From: Hydractinia symbiolongicarpus
Taxonomy: Eukaryota > Cnidaria > Hydrozoa > Anthoathecata > Hydractiniidae
DNA length: 64,000 bases
Assembly (NCBI RefSeq): GCF_029227915.1
Contig: NC_079877.1
Span: 14,509,351 to 14,573,350 of the forward strand
Direction of reading: 5' to 3'
The position numbers were made by a program, and so were the translations under genes. Below, piece after piece: positions 45,510 to 57,160 of this stretch; within the stretch, counting starts at the first letter, position 1; each line of letters opens with the position of its first letter. Under the pieces are notes generated by a model. The model did no database searches and was not told the DNA's origin. It worked only from the letters and a program-made list of their open reading frames with translations.

Positions 45510-48500
45510 CTGACTGACTTTTTTTGTTAATTGCATTCTCTCTTTTCTATTGCTGCTTTCTTGTGAGCAATGAAAATCAATCATCTATCAGTCTCATCTT
45601 ATCGGACTGTTAATTCGTGGGAGGTATTTAACAAACTTTAAATATTCTTCCCAGACCGAAATTATGCGGTCACGGGCAAAATACACTATTCTAATTTTAG
45701 CGTTTGAGAATATGTGAAATTCACAAGCCACTTAAAATATGCCAATTACATAAATAACTACGTATATGTACTAATGTTATATATAACTTTAGTACATATT
45801 ACAAGCATACTTCTTAGTTGCAGATCAACCACACATTTAGAGTCGCAGTATACTTACAAAACTGTTAAGTGTAAGCGCTAACTGTTTTTTTTTTGTTTCA
45901 AACACCACTCCTACGACAGAGAAACAAAGTTATCAGCTTCTATGGATTTTGCTTATAACGATCGTAAGTAATAAGGAGTAATAGATCAAGAAAGCATGTT
46001 CTCAACTCTTTCTTGCTTTTCGTTGTGTTACTATTTTTTATGAAGACATTTCTGGTCAAAATAAGTGGTTCTCTTTTTTCTTGAGCGACAGGTTTGTCAA
46101 TTAATATTCCTAACGATTGCTTACTTACTCAAGAATCTAACAGAATAAATTGTATTCCTTTTTGTTAATAAAATTTACTCTGTTACCTTAACAGAATAAA
46201 TTTTCTCCATAATTTTATTTAAGCTTTAAAATCTTTTAGATTTCGCGAGAATTGAATTTAGCGAATAGATAATTTCGATTAATTTCCGGAGAATTTATTT
46301 TTGCGAATGGTCAAATACTATAACATAATGTGCATAATCAATTTTTAGTCATCTGTGACATTAACGTACAAAAGACTCAGAATCTGTGTAGGAAGCCACC
46401 GACTGATGACTCGTCACTTCTACCTATGGTACAATGCTAGTAAAAACAGATTTATTTCTGTGATTAAGATAGTGTGGGCGAGGTAATAAAATTGGAGAAT
46501 TGACGCAAAACAACCTCGTTCCCGGCGCCTGTTGTGTCTTTTTTAATAACGGGACCGCGCCGTCCAAACATAAAAAAAAAAATCACAGATGTTATTTATA
46601 TCTGTTCTGAAAACAATGTTAGCAAAATGAAATAAGCATGTTTTTGCAGAAATCAATGAAACTAAAAACATTATTAGAAAAGAGTTCTTTAAAAGGGTAA
46701 GGATTTAGAAAATTATAACCTAAAGCAAAAAAAAAGTGCACAAGCCTGCGTACACAAATGTTGAAGAGGTAAAATTTGTTCTAGATTTGTGGTACTGAAA
46801 TTTCAAGGAGATAGTGGCATTTGGGACAAATTTCAAGCTTCTGATAACGCTATAAAAAAGTGCTGACATAAGCAAAAATTTGTTTTTTTCATGACATACT
46901 TAAAGCGTACCAAGTGTGATACCATTTGGAAAGCCTATCAAAAATTATTGAGATGGGCGTAGAGCGGAACAGACTTCCGGTCATGATACGCTTGAATACC
47001 CCGACCCAAACTGGGTTAGAAATACATAAAAAGCAATTGTTACGTTACTGCTGTTCGTTTTTAATAGTTGTTTGGAAGGTTTTTTTTATCCAGTGTTGCT
47101 TTAGAATTCCTGAAAAAACCGAAACTACTTTAGTTTGAAACCTGAAACTATGTGAATTATAATAGGTAAAAATGCAACGCATTTTGAATGACAAAAGGAA
47201 ACTATTGTTTTATATGTAAATATGGAATAATCAATCCTGTTATACAAACCAAAACGAGGTAATGAGAATATGTTTTGCTTTAACTTCACCTTTGGATTAA
47301 TTTTTAAAGTTTCTTTAGCATAGCAAGAGAACGTTTTAACTTTTTTCCACGTCGAGAAGCGTTGACCACAAATACTTTAAAATTAAATTATTTTTTAATT
47401 AACATAAAAAACGATGAGGTTGGTGGCTTTATTAAAAAACTTTTAAATTAACTTAAACAATTTAGTAGTTACTTAAACTTAATGTAAAGTTTAGAATTGA
47501 TTCCTATTAAATATTTTTTCATCATCTGCGACTGATTACAAAATTCACACAGCCATAAGATTTGCATACAGTATAGCAGATACTGAAACATACAAAAAAT
47601 CAAGGCTACCATAATTAGAAAAAAAAGTTAAAATCTCTACTTCTTTGAAGTAAATACCACAATACTTGTAAAAATCGAAAGCACGTGCAATTGATATTCT
47701 AAGTATTTAGAGGTCGTTCAATCCTGACTTTGAAATATGAGGCTTCCACTGTAGATGCCATTCCCTGTTAGTTGACTATGTTGATTAGCAAGATTCTGTA
47801 GTCAATATCTTGCTTTCGTTGTCATTAGAAATTTATTACAATTTAAAAAGTCTAGAGCTACCTGAACAAAAGAGTTAGTAACATACAATAACACAAAACG
47901 AAAAATTTCCAGCAGCGAATTGCAAGCAGCAGCTGTATGCGAACAGTTAAGTATATACATGGCAACATGACACAGGGAAAATGACTTTCGAATTTTTTCT
48001 TTGTTCCTTACGAATTTATTCTCTGTGATAAATGGGAAAGAGATTGACAAAGCGTTAACTCGCTGTTATGTGAAACCGTTTTTTATAATTTTAGTATCTC
48101 CATCCGTTTATTTTTAATAAAAAAATTATAAAAAGCCATTTTGGGGAAGATTACATTAGCAAAACATAACAACTTCATAATTAATTTTCAGGTAAAATTA
48201 CTTTCTCCAATTTGGCCAACTTTCATTGTATAACATTTGTCCTTCCTTCCATGAATCTTTTAGGATGAAATTACCACCTCAGTCATTGTCCCTCCGAAAA
48301 ACGCAACCAAAACTCTAAAACAGGGTTAAGTTAATTTTTTTATGGTATATTCGTGTGTGCTACAACAGATCTACAACAGGGCACTATTTTGCAAGACGAT
48401 AAAATCCTACACTGCAAGCACACATGATAGAAACTCTGTCCATTTTATGAAAACTTAGTCCCTAATGAACACTTACTGTTATCACCACAACCTACGCAAC

Positions 48501-48602
48501 TAAGCAAAATGGGAGTGTTTCTATTGTTGCTTGCAATAGATACTGCTGATTGTTATTACTTAAGATATTACCATTTCTATTTATAGCCTTTGTACGTAAA
48601 AT
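45510..48602. other. AT-rich intergenic region
   Basis: No supported gene. 46,138-46,210 has AACAGAATAAATT twice plus an inverted partner. 46,245-46,320 has the GCGAAT / TTTCGCGAGAA type of dispersed repeat. Confidence 0.4.
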
Positions 48603-48603
48603 G

Positions 48604-48689
48604 TATAAAATACCTGTCTCATACTATGATGGACACATAGTTATTGCCAGACAGCTGTCAAAATGAAATATTGGCTCATTTCTAGCGCG
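48604..48689 (+). promoter_or_regulatory. TATA box and possible nine-codon first exon of a secreted peptide gene
   Basis: TATAAAA at about 48,604-48,610 is followed at normal distance by ATG (48,663-48,665), the frame MKYWLISSA, and a consensus donor GCG|GTAAGT (GT at 48,690-48,691). Exon 1 would end in phase 0 inside a signal peptide. A candidate second exon after CATGTAG (49,039) is open for about 22 codons, but its reality is uncertain. Confidence 0.25.
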
Positions 48690-48691
48690 GT

Positions 48692-50096
48692 AAGTCAATT
48701 AATTTTTCAAGTTTTAATAATACTAAGATTGGGCTTGAGTGGTAGAGTCACAAATTGGGACGGGTGGGATGGGGGAAAGAAACGCTCTACTTTTCGATCT
48801 ATTGAGCCACTGCTTCATTTTTGAAAGTACCAGGCACGAATTTATTGTCTCTAATGGCAGCTTCGAGTTATATTTGCTGATGCGATCAATTAAAGACGTT
48901 TTTGAATATTATACACTGTTATATATTGCATTTCGTGTGTCCGTAACAGACAGACAAACAGACAGACGACGGCCATTATTATAGAGACGTTTCAAGGAAC
49001 TTTCTTGAATAAAAAAATAATCTTTTTCCAAACATGTAGGCGTTATCACACACAAATATCAAATATGGTGAAACCCCAGCCCCGTGCCTAACTTCTGGTA
49101 GGTTCTAGTAGGTTCATATAAAACAAAATAGCAGTAGTTAAAAAGATGGCATTTTTTATGTGATAACATCGCTAATTCTTCCACTTTTTTTCAAAATTAT
49201 GTGCAAAACAGAGTTCTATGTGACGACGTCACAAAATAATCATTGTAGCATCATAAATAATGCCTTTAACCGTTTAATGCAAGTTTAAGTAAATATATAT
49301 TAGTCAAAACTAACTCACTTAATTTTTGAAGACATAATATGATTGTAGTGTAAACAATGACCAGCAAAAGGTAAAACTTAACAAACAAGAGTTGCATGCA
49401 ATTTTTATAATAAAAAAGGGTTAAAAAAATGGTAAAAAACAATGGGCCAATGGATAGCAATGCGATTAAGTAGCCACCACGATTGAATCATATTGGTGGA
49501 GAGTTATGTAAAGGGGCGTTGGTACGTGTAGCTTAAAGAGGGTAGGTAGCATACAAGAGAAAGATATAGATTATTTAGTGTTGATAGTTATAAAATGTTA
49601 TCCATTACTAGAGTAGGGCATTTCTCCCTTCACTCATTTCTAACATAAATTTGCCTGCTCTTGTCTTTTAATATTTCTAAATTATCTTGTTTTTTGAGCA
49701 TCAAACCAAGTTTTCGGAAATTAATTTACAAGATTAGGTACATTTTACAAGGCTAAGTATCTAATTGTATTTATTATTTTCTATTTTGAGGAAACTGATT
49801 GGTCATTGTTTTGTTTGACAAACCTAAAAAGTTGAACATATCTAACTTCTGAAATTTCAAATTGACAAATTGAATTCCACAAGTTGAAACACACAATTAA
49901 TAAATTTGCAGATTTGATAAATCGATGGTCCTTTTCGTAAGATTTTTAAAAATCAAGTCTTTTCTAAGAAATCTTAGAAAAATATTTTATGATACTTTTA
50001 GTGAGTTCATCAAGTTCAAGGTTTTCAAGCGAACTAGGCACTCAAGGAGAACTGATATATAATTAGCCAGTAACAAAATAGTTAGCCGTTCTCAAT
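48692..50096. other. AT-rich intergenic region
   Basis: 48,930-48,990 resembles the 5' end of the Helitron-like family on the minus strand (CTATAATAATGGCC with GTCT repeats). Otherwise no feature supported. Confidence 0.35.
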
Positions 50097-50350
50097 GGCT
50101 CGATAGCTTAGTGGTTATAACTCTGGCATTTGGTGTGGGAGAACGGTATTCGATTCCCCTTGGTACAATTTCTATCAGGGGAATTGGGGAGAAGGCAAAG
50201 TGCGTGGGCTGTTGGATGTTGCAGGGAGTTTTCTGGTAGAGCACAGACCCTAGTGGGGTCTGCATAGCCTAAAATGAGCATTAAATACTCTAGGATTCCC
50301 AATCTAAGCCATGGCCCCTCTTGGAAATAATAGACAGGTTATATAGGGTA
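50097..50350 (+). mobile_element. tRNA-derived SINE
   Basis: The A box TAGCTTAGTGG (50,104-50,114) and B box GGTATTCGATTCC (50,145-50,157) fit pol III promoter consensus at tRNA-like spacing, followed by a body without tRNA similarity. The acceptor stem does not pair well, so a SINE is more likely than a tRNA gene. Confidence 0.6.
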
Positions 50351-51887
50351 TATATATCCTTTGATATTTGCAAGCCAAATAAAACATACAGATCATCTAT
50401 GATTATCTATGCAGAATATTTGTATATGCAGTGCGCACAGTATAATTAGCCGCTCATACAACTACTTACACGATAGATATTTTTTTTTACTTAAATTTTC
50501 ACACTTTTCTTCGTTATCCCATAGCCATCTATATTTATATAGAATCACATAAAGCTGTGCTTCAATTAAAAGCAAAGAAAGGAACAAGAAACTTTTGCGC
50601 AAAAAAGTTAATTACTGTAGCCAACAGTATGTTGTATTGTTAAACAACAATGTGTTAACTATTCTGATTTCAAGAAAAAAACATAGAAAAGACGCAGTTA
50701 TTTGTAAAGGACAAAAAGAAGCTTTTAACGGCTAATTATACCTTGGAGGAAACTAAGCGTAGCGTCTAATTATCCTACATCGGCTAACTATACTTTCTCT
50801 TACAGGCTAATCATCAGTTCACCCTGGCTGTTCGGTGAAAACAACAATAAACTTTTGTCACGTTTCGACAACTTTTCTGCAAAAGACATAAAAAAATCCT
50901 GGGCAAATATATATCTTTTTATCTCATAGAAGTTAGCCTCTTTTTCCCATAAGAACAGGTGTTGGGTGTCAAGAGGGAAATATTACGAAAAACAGGCGAA
51001 AGGTTTTTTGTTGCTGACTTTAGGAACAGAAAGCACTCAAATCAAAGCACTATTTTATGTACGCAATGCAGACATAGCGTTTTATGTAGCTAGCTACCTA
51101 GCTGGATAGCTAAGTAACCTCACGACTATAAAAATTGACATAGCTAGCTAGCCAGCACACTTTTCTCACTTAGCTATATATAAAATAATTCTTATCTGAT
51201 AAAATGCACAAATTTAAAGAATAGTGTTTAGCTTCCTAGCTACGTCAGTAAAGCTACAACATACGACCAACCATACCAACAAGGGACAAACAATAAAATT
51301 GTAGTCATGGCCGTACACAGAATATTCTGGCCACACGAAGAGAACACAAACTCTGTTCAGATTGGTCATTAAGTTGGCAAAGATTAAAATGAAGTATCTT
51401 CATTGGCTTTCGCCGAAATAGAAATTTTCTCGAAATTTTACCTGGACACAAGCTTAGCAGCGTCCAGGCTCTAGGCTCTCTCTATCTATCTATCTCTCTA
51501 TCTCCCCAGACAATTTTAAAGAGTCCGCCTTCGCTGGCGGAAATCATTAATATTGCACGCAGTTATTACCTAACTGGATGTGATAAGAATTTCATAAATT
51601 GATCAATTTTGTGAACCAATTAAATTAACTGTGTGTGGCAAAACGCAATGAATGTCTAACGTTGACGCCATAATTTGAGACATACCAATATGTGGTAAAG
51701 TAAAGTAATAACTGATTGTTGACGTGTTAAAGAGATGTGTAAAAAAATAAACAAGACATGAGATAAGTGCATGCAATGCATACCAATCTAATCCGAGTGC
51801 GCTGCAAGTTTATTAGGCCCAAAAAATCTATGACGAAGCGGATTATTTATTCCATAAATGTTAATGTTTTTGTAAAGACAGTAATAA
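50351..51887. other. Intergenic, simple repeats
   Basis: 51,085-51,155 is rich in TAGC repeats; 51,476-51,505 is a CTAT/CT microsatellite; 51,519-51,541 has a GTCCGCC/GGCGGA hairpin. The first exon of the gene at 51,889 probably lies here but was not identified. Confidence 0.4.
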
Positions 51888-51888
51888 T

Positions 51889-52374
51889 GTCATACCATTT
51901 TAGATTATTATCTGCATGAACATAGCAGTAAATGGCAAGCCGAATACATCATCCTTTCAAGTTCCATTTATTAGAGTTAAAAATCAGACAGTTGGAGCAC
52001 TATTCAAGAAGCTTCGTTTCATTTCTCCTGATGAAGCTATTATACCACTAATAAAGTACAGCCTTAAAATGGCCCGTGAAATGAAGATTTTAAGAAAACA
52101 AATAGCAGATTTAAAGAAACAAAATTCCCGTTTGGCATCTAACAAAAAAGGACTGGCATCCGATTTAAATAATGACGTGCAATCACATTACATCTCAGCG
52201 CAAAGTGACAGCTCCTTTGGTTGTGCGAGCACTGTACCATGTCACACATGTTGTACATGTTTTGGGAACTTCGTATATGATCCCAACATTCATGGCATTA
52301 TAACAGACGGCTGTTTGTGGTGTTTTTTAAATCATGGCTACTGCATTGGAAACTGCTGTGATTTAACGGATTAA
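51889..52374 (+). CDS. Uncharacterised cysteine-rich protein, last exon (copy 2)
   Basis: Paralog of the minus-strand gene at 8,877. An acceptor-like CATTTTAG lies at about 51,896-51,903; the first in-frame ATG is at 51,916, giving 152 residues to TAA at 52,372-52,374. If spliced at this acceptor, the distance from AG to the conserved Val of AVNG is 27 bases, the same as in copy 1, and both then begin with a short hydrophobic run. Order: AVNG, NQT, FISPDEAIIPLIKY, a helical Lys/Leu-rich region (about 48-80), a linker, and the tail with Cys103, 109, 112, 113, 115, 133, 136, 143, 147 and 148. About 45 of 51 tail residues match copy 1, against little more than half in the rest. Strong constraint on the tail suggests it is the functional core. 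No known domain recognised. Confidence 0.72.
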
Positions 52375-53562
52375 AAACAATTAAAGAAAATAAGAAATTT
52401 GTAACTAATCATTTTCTCAATATATCGGTGAATATAGAAAAATATGTTTCTTCATCACAATACAAACAAAGCTGAAGTTCTTAAACACTTTTAACAGCAG
52501 ACAGAAGGCTAACAATATTTAATATTTAAGTTAATATTTTAGTTAAGTTAATATTTCGCAGTCTATGTACATGCAACGTGTATAATTTGACACCCTGCCA
52601 GAACTACCAATCAATTGATATCAGGAAAGGCTGATGTCTTTAATAATTAGTACATTTTTGTTATCTTGGTACAATCAAATAACTTAAAATCCTAACTTCT
52701 TGAAAATAACTTTAACCACTGCATAAAACGTAGTCTAATACAGAAATAACCCTCTGTAAGAAAAATTCAAATAACTACTTTCCTTCATTATATTTTGTGA
52801 GATTGTGGCAAAACTTAAAACATCGAGTCGTGTTTCTTTATTGTCTCATCCATATCGACAATACTTTTAAATAACGGATTTGTAACGACTTTGTAAATAG
52901 AAGTTTTATTTTTTTATGAATAGCAGTAATGTTGCTATCAGGAGCTTTACATCTCTAAGATTGTGCTAGAAAGACAAAGGAAGCAATACAACAAATAAAA
53001 TGTCTTTAATTCTCTCTCTCTATACATATATAGGTTATATTAAAGGTTAGGGTTACCATTATTATACATAACTAGCCGAATTCCCGGGGAAGAATCCACT
53101 GAATTTCTCATTAAACCGATGTAAGGGATGCCAAACAAAAACATGCAACACCGCAATTTGAATTTTAAAACCATACAACCCCGATCCCATTCTCTTTGTC
53201 TTTTTTTATAACAAGGGGCGAAAAGAGAAAAGGATCTAGGTTACTCACAATCAGCATTATTCTATATTTACACCCGCTTCAACAAAGCGTGTAAAAATGT
53301 AAGCAGGTGCAACAAAAAAAAATAAAAAAAAAAAAATTCGTTAATACATACAAATAAGGTTGTTACAAAATTTCAACAATGTACAGTTTGTGATGCATCA
53401 TACCAAATTAGTTAAAAAGTCTATTGCATACAGCAACCCTCCCAAATTTGATTTAACAATATAAGAAATTAATAGTTAATAGCACATGAAAGAGAAATAT
53501 AAAAACTTGAATCATTTGGTATATTGTATATCTACCGAAATATTTTAATCCAAAACATTAAG
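52375..53562. other. Intergenic, repeats
   Basis: 52,660-52,745 shares a diverged repeat (ATCAAATAAC-TAAAATCCTAAC) with 60,390-60,480. A CTAG next to an ATTCCCGGGGAA hairpin at 53,072-53,088 looks like a minus-strand Helitron 3' end. Confidence 0.4.
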
Positions 53563-54493
53563 GCGTATTTTATACTGCCGAACTTATGCCTCATCTAATT
53601 TAAATGCTTTTAGTTAGGCATAAGTTAGGCATAAAATCAGTTTCGGCATAAGCACAGTATTGGCCACGCTTTCTAAATTATTTTTCATGCACAATATTTT
53701 AACATTCTTTATTCTGTTTGGTCATTTTGGAAATTTGGAAATGTCATTTGGAAATGTGTGGCCTAGCTAAGGCCACTATTTGTTCGATCGTTACTGAAAC
53801 TTGTACAGTCAAAATAAATACTGTATGGAACGATACCGTCAAGAGATATTTTTCCACTTCAGAAATTGAAATTCGACATTGTATGGGGAAACTCGACATC
53901 AACAACGTCATCAACTAGATGTTCTGGTGATTGTCCTCTTCTTCCCTATTTACCTTTTTTCGCTCTCTTGAACAGCTCTTTAACCACTATTTTATCATCA
54001 ACATCATCTTCACTTTCTTCTTCACTTTTACTCAGATCGTCTTCCTCTTTATCGTACTAATCAACAATAAAGTAAAATTTCATCATATATTTATTTAACT
54101 GCTGTGCAATGAAAAATAAATATCTGATGGCATATTTTGTAATAATTAATACATAACAAGAGATATCTTTACTTACCATATTTTGTTGCGTCACGTGCAA
54201 TTCCGCCATCTTGAACCATAAACTTTTGCTGCGCAGCTCTTTTTCATGTACGCGAATACACGAACAATGACGATATGGATTTGAGTTGGACTCCCGTTAG
54301 GCTGTTTAAACCGGTGCCTAACTTATGCCCAACTTACATGATAAGTTAGGCAAAGTTTGCTGGACTTAATAGACGAGCCGAACCTAATAATGAAATTCAG
54401 TTTATACGGCCTAACTTACATCAAACTTAAAACAAATCTTACGAGTATTTAAATTAGATGAGGCATAAGTTATGCCGTATAAACTGCGCCAAA
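53563..54493. mobile_element. DNA transposon relic with about 45-base terminal inverted repeats
   Basis: The left end (GGCGTATTTTATACTGCC) and right end (inverse of GGCGCAGTTTATACGGC) continue into matching CATAACTTATGCCTCATC blocks, with extra TAAGTTAGGCATAA subterminal repeats. On the minus strand about 54,055-53,870 reads as a Glu/Asp/Ser-rich segment followed by KELFKRAKKGK, a stop, and GQSPEHLVDDVVDVEF, plausibly the N-terminus of a transposon-encoded protein. No intact transposase; no clear target-site duplication. Confidence 0.6.
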
Positions 54494-55703
54494 AGAACAG
54501 TTTGACTTACAGACTCAAACTAAGAATCAAGAAAGCCAGTTATTTTGATTTTATGTACAGGGGTGGATACAGGATACTTTCCCCTTAGGCGGATTTGCGA
54601 AGCGAAGCAAAGCCAACGCGTGTCTTACATCAGATTGGGGTCTTGGGGGTGCTGAAAGCCCCTTAATTGGGGTCTTTAACTTATTTACCTAGTTCAGTAC
54701 TCCAAATTGCAGCAGACAGGATCTTTACAAGTCCATTTCTTACCTGTTATTTGAATGAAAAAACAATCATAACATTCTTAAATGAAAGCCAAAAAAATGT
54801 TTACAGAAGAATTAAGGCTAAAATTAGCTAGCCAACATAACTTCTTCTTTCTTCCACATCCAGAAAAATATTTACAAGGTTGTTTTTGCAAGTTATGAAT
54901 GTAACAGCTTTTGGCTAATATTGAGCCAATAAATTTTCGGAAACTAGGTTCAGTTAATTCGTTAATGCAAAACGGTATATATTAATAATAAAAAATATAT
55001 TACTAATAAAAAAGGAGGCCTGAAATAAAAATGAGCAAAAAACAACAACACAAAAATGCATATGTAAACAGGCTTTATTTGTATTATTAGATCATAGTAA
55101 CAACAACATAAACAACAAGAGTTAAATACAATAAAATAAAAATGGCAAGAATATATCAAGATTTTGTACAGGTAAATGCAACTACTTAACATTTGGATTT
55201 TTAAGCAGCAATAGCTAATTAAAAAAAAACTTGCAACACAACAACACATCATTCAGTCCAAAAATATTTAGCCCTATCAATAGAAAGCAATTGTGTATCT
55301 TACTCTAAGATCAATGGAATTAAAAGTAAACAGATGTATCTGAAAGTGTAGTCATTGAGTTTAAGCTATGATTCTTGTTAAGTCAAAGCCTGCTTTTCTG
55401 TCCTTTTTTGCAATCACAGGCGACACAGAGAATAAATGTTTTCCAGTCATGTTTCTTCTTAGCAACATTGCTCAACTTCATTCCGTGATCATATATTCAA
55501 AACTTCCATTTACTTGCTGCAAGTCAATACAAAACGATTCCTCAGCCTTCTTTTAGTAGTTGTATTGGAAGTCAACTTCGGAATTGCAGATCGCCGAAGT
55601 TGGCCGAACCTATCAAAAGACCGGCTACCGCCAGGCAATAACAATAGGAAGAGTAAATGATCCCGTAATATCAATCTTTCTTTTACCGTAAATTTCAACG
55701 ACT
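54494..55703. other. Intergenic, unidentified repeats
   Basis: 54,560-54,690 has a GC-rich GGGGTCTTGGGGGTGCTG / AAAGCCCC block likely belonging to a repeat. No gene supported; open frames near 54,962-55,252 (minus) are hydrophobic by base composition only. Confidence 0.35.
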
Positions 55704-55899
55704 TCGGCAAGATTCTTCTTGACGTCACAAATTCTTTTTTTAAAGAGAGTCCAAAGTCCACACATCGGCGAGATTTTTCTCGACGTCATAATTCTTTTGT
55801 TTTAAAGAGAGTCCAAAGGTCCACACCTCGGCGAGATTTTTCTCAACGTCATAATTCTTTTGATTTTGTTTTGTTTAAGATAGTCCAAAAGTCCACACG
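55704..55899 (+). repeat. Three-unit minisatellite with embedded CRE-like motif
   Basis: Units 55,704-55,764, 55,765-55,827 and 55,828-55,899 each read TCGGCRAGATT, TTCTYRACGTCA, AATTCTTTT, a variable T/A spacer, then AGTCCAAA-GTCCACAC. The surrounding block 55,550-56,095 is GC-richer than average. Unit three has an expanded spacer. Confidence 0.65.
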
Positions 55900-56659
55900 T
55901 CGGCGGCCGCCGAAGTCAAATGTTTTTACGGCAGAAAACAAAGGAATCGAGAGAAACAAAGTCAGCGAAATGCGGCAAAATGTAATTCGACTACCGTAAG
56001 AGCCATAGTAATTCGGCAAAGCACATCGAAGGAGAGTCGAGCCTCGACAAACACTCCTGAGTGGAGATAAAAATATTACCTTGGATCCTGGGCGCAAGGG
56101 AATCTTATTAAACGCTTATAATAAAAATTATGTGTTGCTTTAAATAAATTACTACTTTTAGATGCACATGATTTTCTTATTGGCAAAATTTCTCCTTAGG
56201 CGAGTGCCGAAGTGGCCGGAGTCTAAATCTGCCTCTGATGTATCAAGCAAACGTGCCGTGCATGATAATAATGCAGCGTTTTCAAATTTAAAAATCGAAT
56301 ATAATTTCAAACGATCGCAACGTAACAGATGAAAACATGGATTTAAGTTTGTTTACATTTTGCTTAATTATAACGACATCAACACTAAATCACCCACTTC
56401 GTAGTGTTAAAAACAGTAACAACGGAAAAATTACTTTTTACATTTGATATAAATTCTTTTTATGGATATACACGCTGTATTTTATTAGAATAGTGCCTTT
56501 TTTCGTTTCAGCCTCAATGTTCTTAACTTCCTTGAAAAAACTATCCTCATTATTTCATCTGTGTGAAACACAGTATGGTTTTATCTGAGCTCGCGGTCTC
56601 ATTGTACAATTTTGATTTTTTTTTCGGTCCCGTAAAGGTGGAATTCAATTTGTTTTTGG
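55900..56659. other. Intergenic; small signal-peptide-like frame
   Basis: ATGGATTTAAGTTTG at about 56,338 opens a 36-codon frame with a hydrophobic N-terminus and stop; without splice or homolog evidence I do not call it a gene. Confidence 0.3.
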
Positions 56660-57160
56660 CGTTTAATTTGGCAACGACTCCATTCAGCACCGGGCTAAGT
56701 TGACCCGACACACGACATACAACTATAGAGAAAGTATGTATTTGTCATGTAACAATGGAGAGTATTATAAGGGTAATATGCAATATTGATAAAATAATAC
56801 CGCTGTACCGCAAAATATCGCCCGAGGTCTAAGTGCCGACCGAGCATGCGAGGGTGGTGCAATGACTGAGGTATTTGTTAACCATCTAAGTTTGATAAAA
56901 ATATAAAAAAAGAATTTTAGTTCAGTGTTCTTATAATAATATAATTCAAAAAAATATGTATTTGTTATGTAACGATAGAGAGGGTATCGAACAATGAGGG
57001 TTCATCTGTCGGGTCAATTTGTTTGGAGTGATTAAATGAACGTATGTGTCGGAGTTTTTATGTAAATAAGGTTTCAAGCACGGTGTTACTTCATGTTGCA
57101 CGTCGTGTGTCGGGTCCACTTAGCTCGGTGCTAAATGAAGTCATGGCCTTTAATTTTAGG
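56660..57160. mobile_element. Inverted-repeat element with internal direct repeat
   Basis: Left arm about 56,660-56,735 and right arm about 57,090-57,160 are imperfect inverted copies centred on CAGCACCGGGCTAAGTTG and GACCCGACACACGAC. Inside, ATGTATTTGT-ATGTAAC-AT-GAGAG occurs twice (56,735-56,765 and 56,957-56,985). No coding capacity; superfamily not determined. Confidence 0.55.

Noticed and set aside
46385-46420. Hammerhead ribozyme core (CTGATGA at 46,391, also at 18,594)
   Set aside because: No GAAA partner and no flanking helices at the needed distance.
50097-50170. Possible functional tRNA gene
   Set aside because: A and B boxes are present but the acceptor stem does not pair and a SINE body follows.
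54962-55252. 96-codon minus-strand Cys/Phe/Tyr-rich frame
   Set aside because: Low-complexity TTG/TTA-type composition, no splice or start evidence, no domain pattern.
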